The notes under the pieces: model-generated
What the model saw: the letters and a program-made list of their open reading frames with translations, nothing else
Databases searched by the model: none
What the model was told of the DNA's origin: nothing
NCBI RefSeq assembly: GCF_000428885.1
Contig: NZ_AUAU01000024.1
Span: 1 to 52,773, forward strand
From: Geothrix fermentans DSM 14018
GTDB lineage: Bacteria; Acidobacteriota; Holophagae; Holophagales; Holophagaceae
DNA: 52,773 bases
Direction of reading: 5' to 3'
Program-made: the position numbers and the translations under genes
Shown: piece by piece, positions 52,401-52,773 of the stretch
How the letters are laid out: the number at the start of each line of letters is the position of its first letter
How positions within the stretch are numbered: the stretch's first letter is position 1

Positions 52401-52464
52401 GCCCCACTTCTCCGGAAATCCGAAGCTCCTGGCCGTCACCGGCTGCGAGGCCTGCCACACCTAG
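49417..52464 (+). CDS. 42-haem c-type cytochrome with tandem paired-CXXCH repeats
   Basis: A 1015-residue exported cytochrome; I count 42 CXXCH motifs, about one haem per 24 residues, the first CQDCH and the last CEACH four residues from the end. After the signal peptide (LTFLWFALMAILAPGLAA) the protein is almost entirely a repeat of about 45-48 residues with two haems: H-x-P-x-x-x-G-x-C-x-x-C-H-x-P-H-...-LL-...-LC-x-x-C-H. The HxP and xPH histidines are spaced to act as distal ligands, so bis-His haems are expected. Little other sequence remains, so the haem chain itself must be the fold. ATG 49417 was chosen over 49375 for the signal peptide and promoter position. No partner gene follows; an insertion sequence does. 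Confidence 0.93.
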   Translation: MTRSRRTLTFLWFALMAILAPGLAAEALRTCQDCHPRAVKSAAPATAHKPLLDGKCQWCHKPHGTANVNILHEGGGRALCAICHKGFKKAADERPAHRFEAKGECGACHGAHDTGRKRLLRKDTQELCLSCHGDIKARTDSAHPHPATGDCLACHQPHPSATPNLLKAGAPGQCDTCHDLTGLSSSHGGFPLRAAACATCHNPHGGQAKGLLRDRQHAPFAPGSCADCHAPASGGEVRLAKPVPELCLDCHGPLPGPGLPHQPVKDGQCLTCHRPHAGDAKGLLTAPPRELCASCHADLAKGKSLHPPFRDGACMDCHRPHESKEKALLAAPAKELCLGCHADLVKGKSQHAPAAQGNCLACHEAHTSATAPVLKQAGEKLCATCHAGVAKGEVVPHAPAEKGQCLTCHAPHASASAKLIKGGELAACGACHEKVVKRKVLHAPVKDGQCSACHAPHGGSRARLLKDDTDKLCTSCHDGLMKGGAKHQPATGQRACLACHDPHGGDQARFLKRDQPEGCYACHTRKDRFQVVHSPVNDGQCSSCHSPHSGSGPALLASPRIQEACAACHDLSDEALGRKHLTGSLAKVDCLGCHEPHTAQKKGLILKGAHPPFTESCGNCHASPAAGAKLPAGAPRLEQPVPQLCLACHADLAPKAGAAQHQPFKGGECLSCHRPHASKSEALLEKPGSQVCLACHEKSEAPKAGWGHKPYLDSSCRDCHAPHQTEAQRLLRQKPLDLCLSCHTTIAAAVKSKHAHQPAASGECLSCHAAHTGKLAKGLLQPVEELCVSCHDAGDLRKAHKGYPVSAKDCATCHDPHGSNQGGMLKATAHPPVAEGGCATCHAEPASAKPFSTSEAMPGLCFNCHDGVAAAAKKAFPHPPVANGECTACHTPHASTLPSLLAGNPRDLCLQCHEGLREQADKAASRHKPVMDGQCATCHTAHGGDAKGFPRGAVQPLCLGCHKDKKANHPTASHPTSDRIIKATGKPLTCLSCHQPHFSGNPKLLAVTGCEACHT

Positions 52465-52466
52465 GT

Positions 52467-52773
52467 GTAACTGCCAAGGAGGTTGTTCATCCGGGTTGAG
52501 CTGGGAAGCTGTTGTTACCACACAGCGGCTTTCGCAGAGGCAACCCGGATGAACCTCCACAGTTCAGCAAAGACCTGTCCACGAAGTCGAGCGTTATTGA
52601 TCCGGCGTGTCCGGTGCCTGGGAATGACCGTCCAGGCAGCGGCCCAGGCGGCGGGGATCAGCGTCCGGACTGCCTACAAATGGCTGGCCCGATTCAGGAA
52701 GGAGGGCCGGTCTGGGTTGGATGACCGCTCCAGCCGGCCTTTGCGCGCCCCGACCCGCACCGAGGCAGCCGTG
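52467..52773 (+). mobile_element. Left part of an IS481-family insertion sequence
   Basis: Begins within a few bases of the 42-haem stop codon; the exact left end is uncertain (TGTAACTGCC at 52467 or TGTTCATCCGG at 52484 are both plausible) and the right end is outside the window. A perfect 14-bp inverted repeat, GTTCATCCGGGTTG (52485-52498) with 52541-52554, encloses the region before the transposase and includes its ATG. Confidence 0.75.
52549..52773 (+). CDS. IS481-family transposase, N-terminal part (cut by window end)
   Basis: The first 75 residues of a transposase, open to the window edge. The opening MNLHSSAKTCPRSRALLIRR and the helix-turn-helix MTVQAAAQAAGISVRTAYKW followed by RFRKEGRSGLDDRSSRP are typical of IS481 transposases, whose DDE catalytic domain would lie beyond the window. 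The ATG (52549-52551) lies in the 3' arm of a 14-bp stem, with no free Shine-Dalgarno visible. Confidence 0.88.
   Translation, partial: MNLHSSAKTCPRSRALLIRRVRCLGMTVQAAAQAAGISVRTAYKWLARFRKEGRSGLDDRSSRPLRAPTRTEAAV

Overview
The window is GC-rich (roughly two-thirds G+C by eye), densely coding DNA from a Gram-negative bacterium. It combines a mitochondrial-type citrate synthase, split System II cytochrome c maturation genes, many multihaem c-type cytochromes, an outer-membrane porin-cytochrome pair and System-typical housekeeping genes. This fits a dissimilatory metal-reducing acidobacterium of the Holophaga/Geothrix type; the assignment is an inference from gene content, not from a marker-gene search.

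Left part (1-29.8 kb): mostly core metabolism and translation. HU, ribosomal protein L9, a PilZ protein, a DegT-type aminotransferase, lysS, a possible outer-membrane protein, citrate synthase (gltA) facing a two-gene ATP-citrate-lyase-like operon with an oversized 908-residue large subunit, pyrG, a GxxExxY nuclease-like gene inside a repeat-bounded element, argS, the N-terminal transketolase subunit, rpsT, an ECF41-type sigma factor coupled to an FAD oxidoreductase, gluQ, a deoxyhypusine-synthase homologue, a GDP-mannose operon (manC, cupin isomerase, LolA-like protein), pfkA, thiC, a DJ-1/PfpI protein and a transsulfuration-type PLP enzyme behind a SAM-I riboswitch with its own terminator. 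Three unrelated repeat families lie between these genes, several copies starting exactly at a stop codon.

Right part (29.9-52.5 kb): an extracellular-electron-transfer region. A leftward operon encodes an NHL-repeat protein, a tetrahaem cytochrome, a large outer-membrane beta-barrel, a seven- or eight-haem cytochrome and a SurA/parvulin-like PPIase. Diverging from it, a rightward set encodes a second NHL protein, two paralogous 13-haem cytochromes, ResB, a lipoprotein, CcsA and a B12-binding radical SAM enzyme. A final gene encodes a roughly 1015-residue cytochrome with 42 CXXCH motifs. A second tetrahaem paralogue sits at the left edge. The two 13-haem transcription units share near-identical promoter architecture. 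The likely job is to make haem proteins (ResB/CcsA), fold them (PPIase), pass electrons through the outer membrane (barrel plus multihaem protein) and carry them outward on the large cytochromes.

The window ends in the 5' part of an IS481-family insertion sequence whose transposase start codon lies in a perfect 14-bp stem. Stretches of about 300 bases without a gene are the divergent promoter at 37356-37671 and the leader of the 42-haem gene at 49085-49416; both are described. I saw no tRNA, rRNA or CRISPR array.
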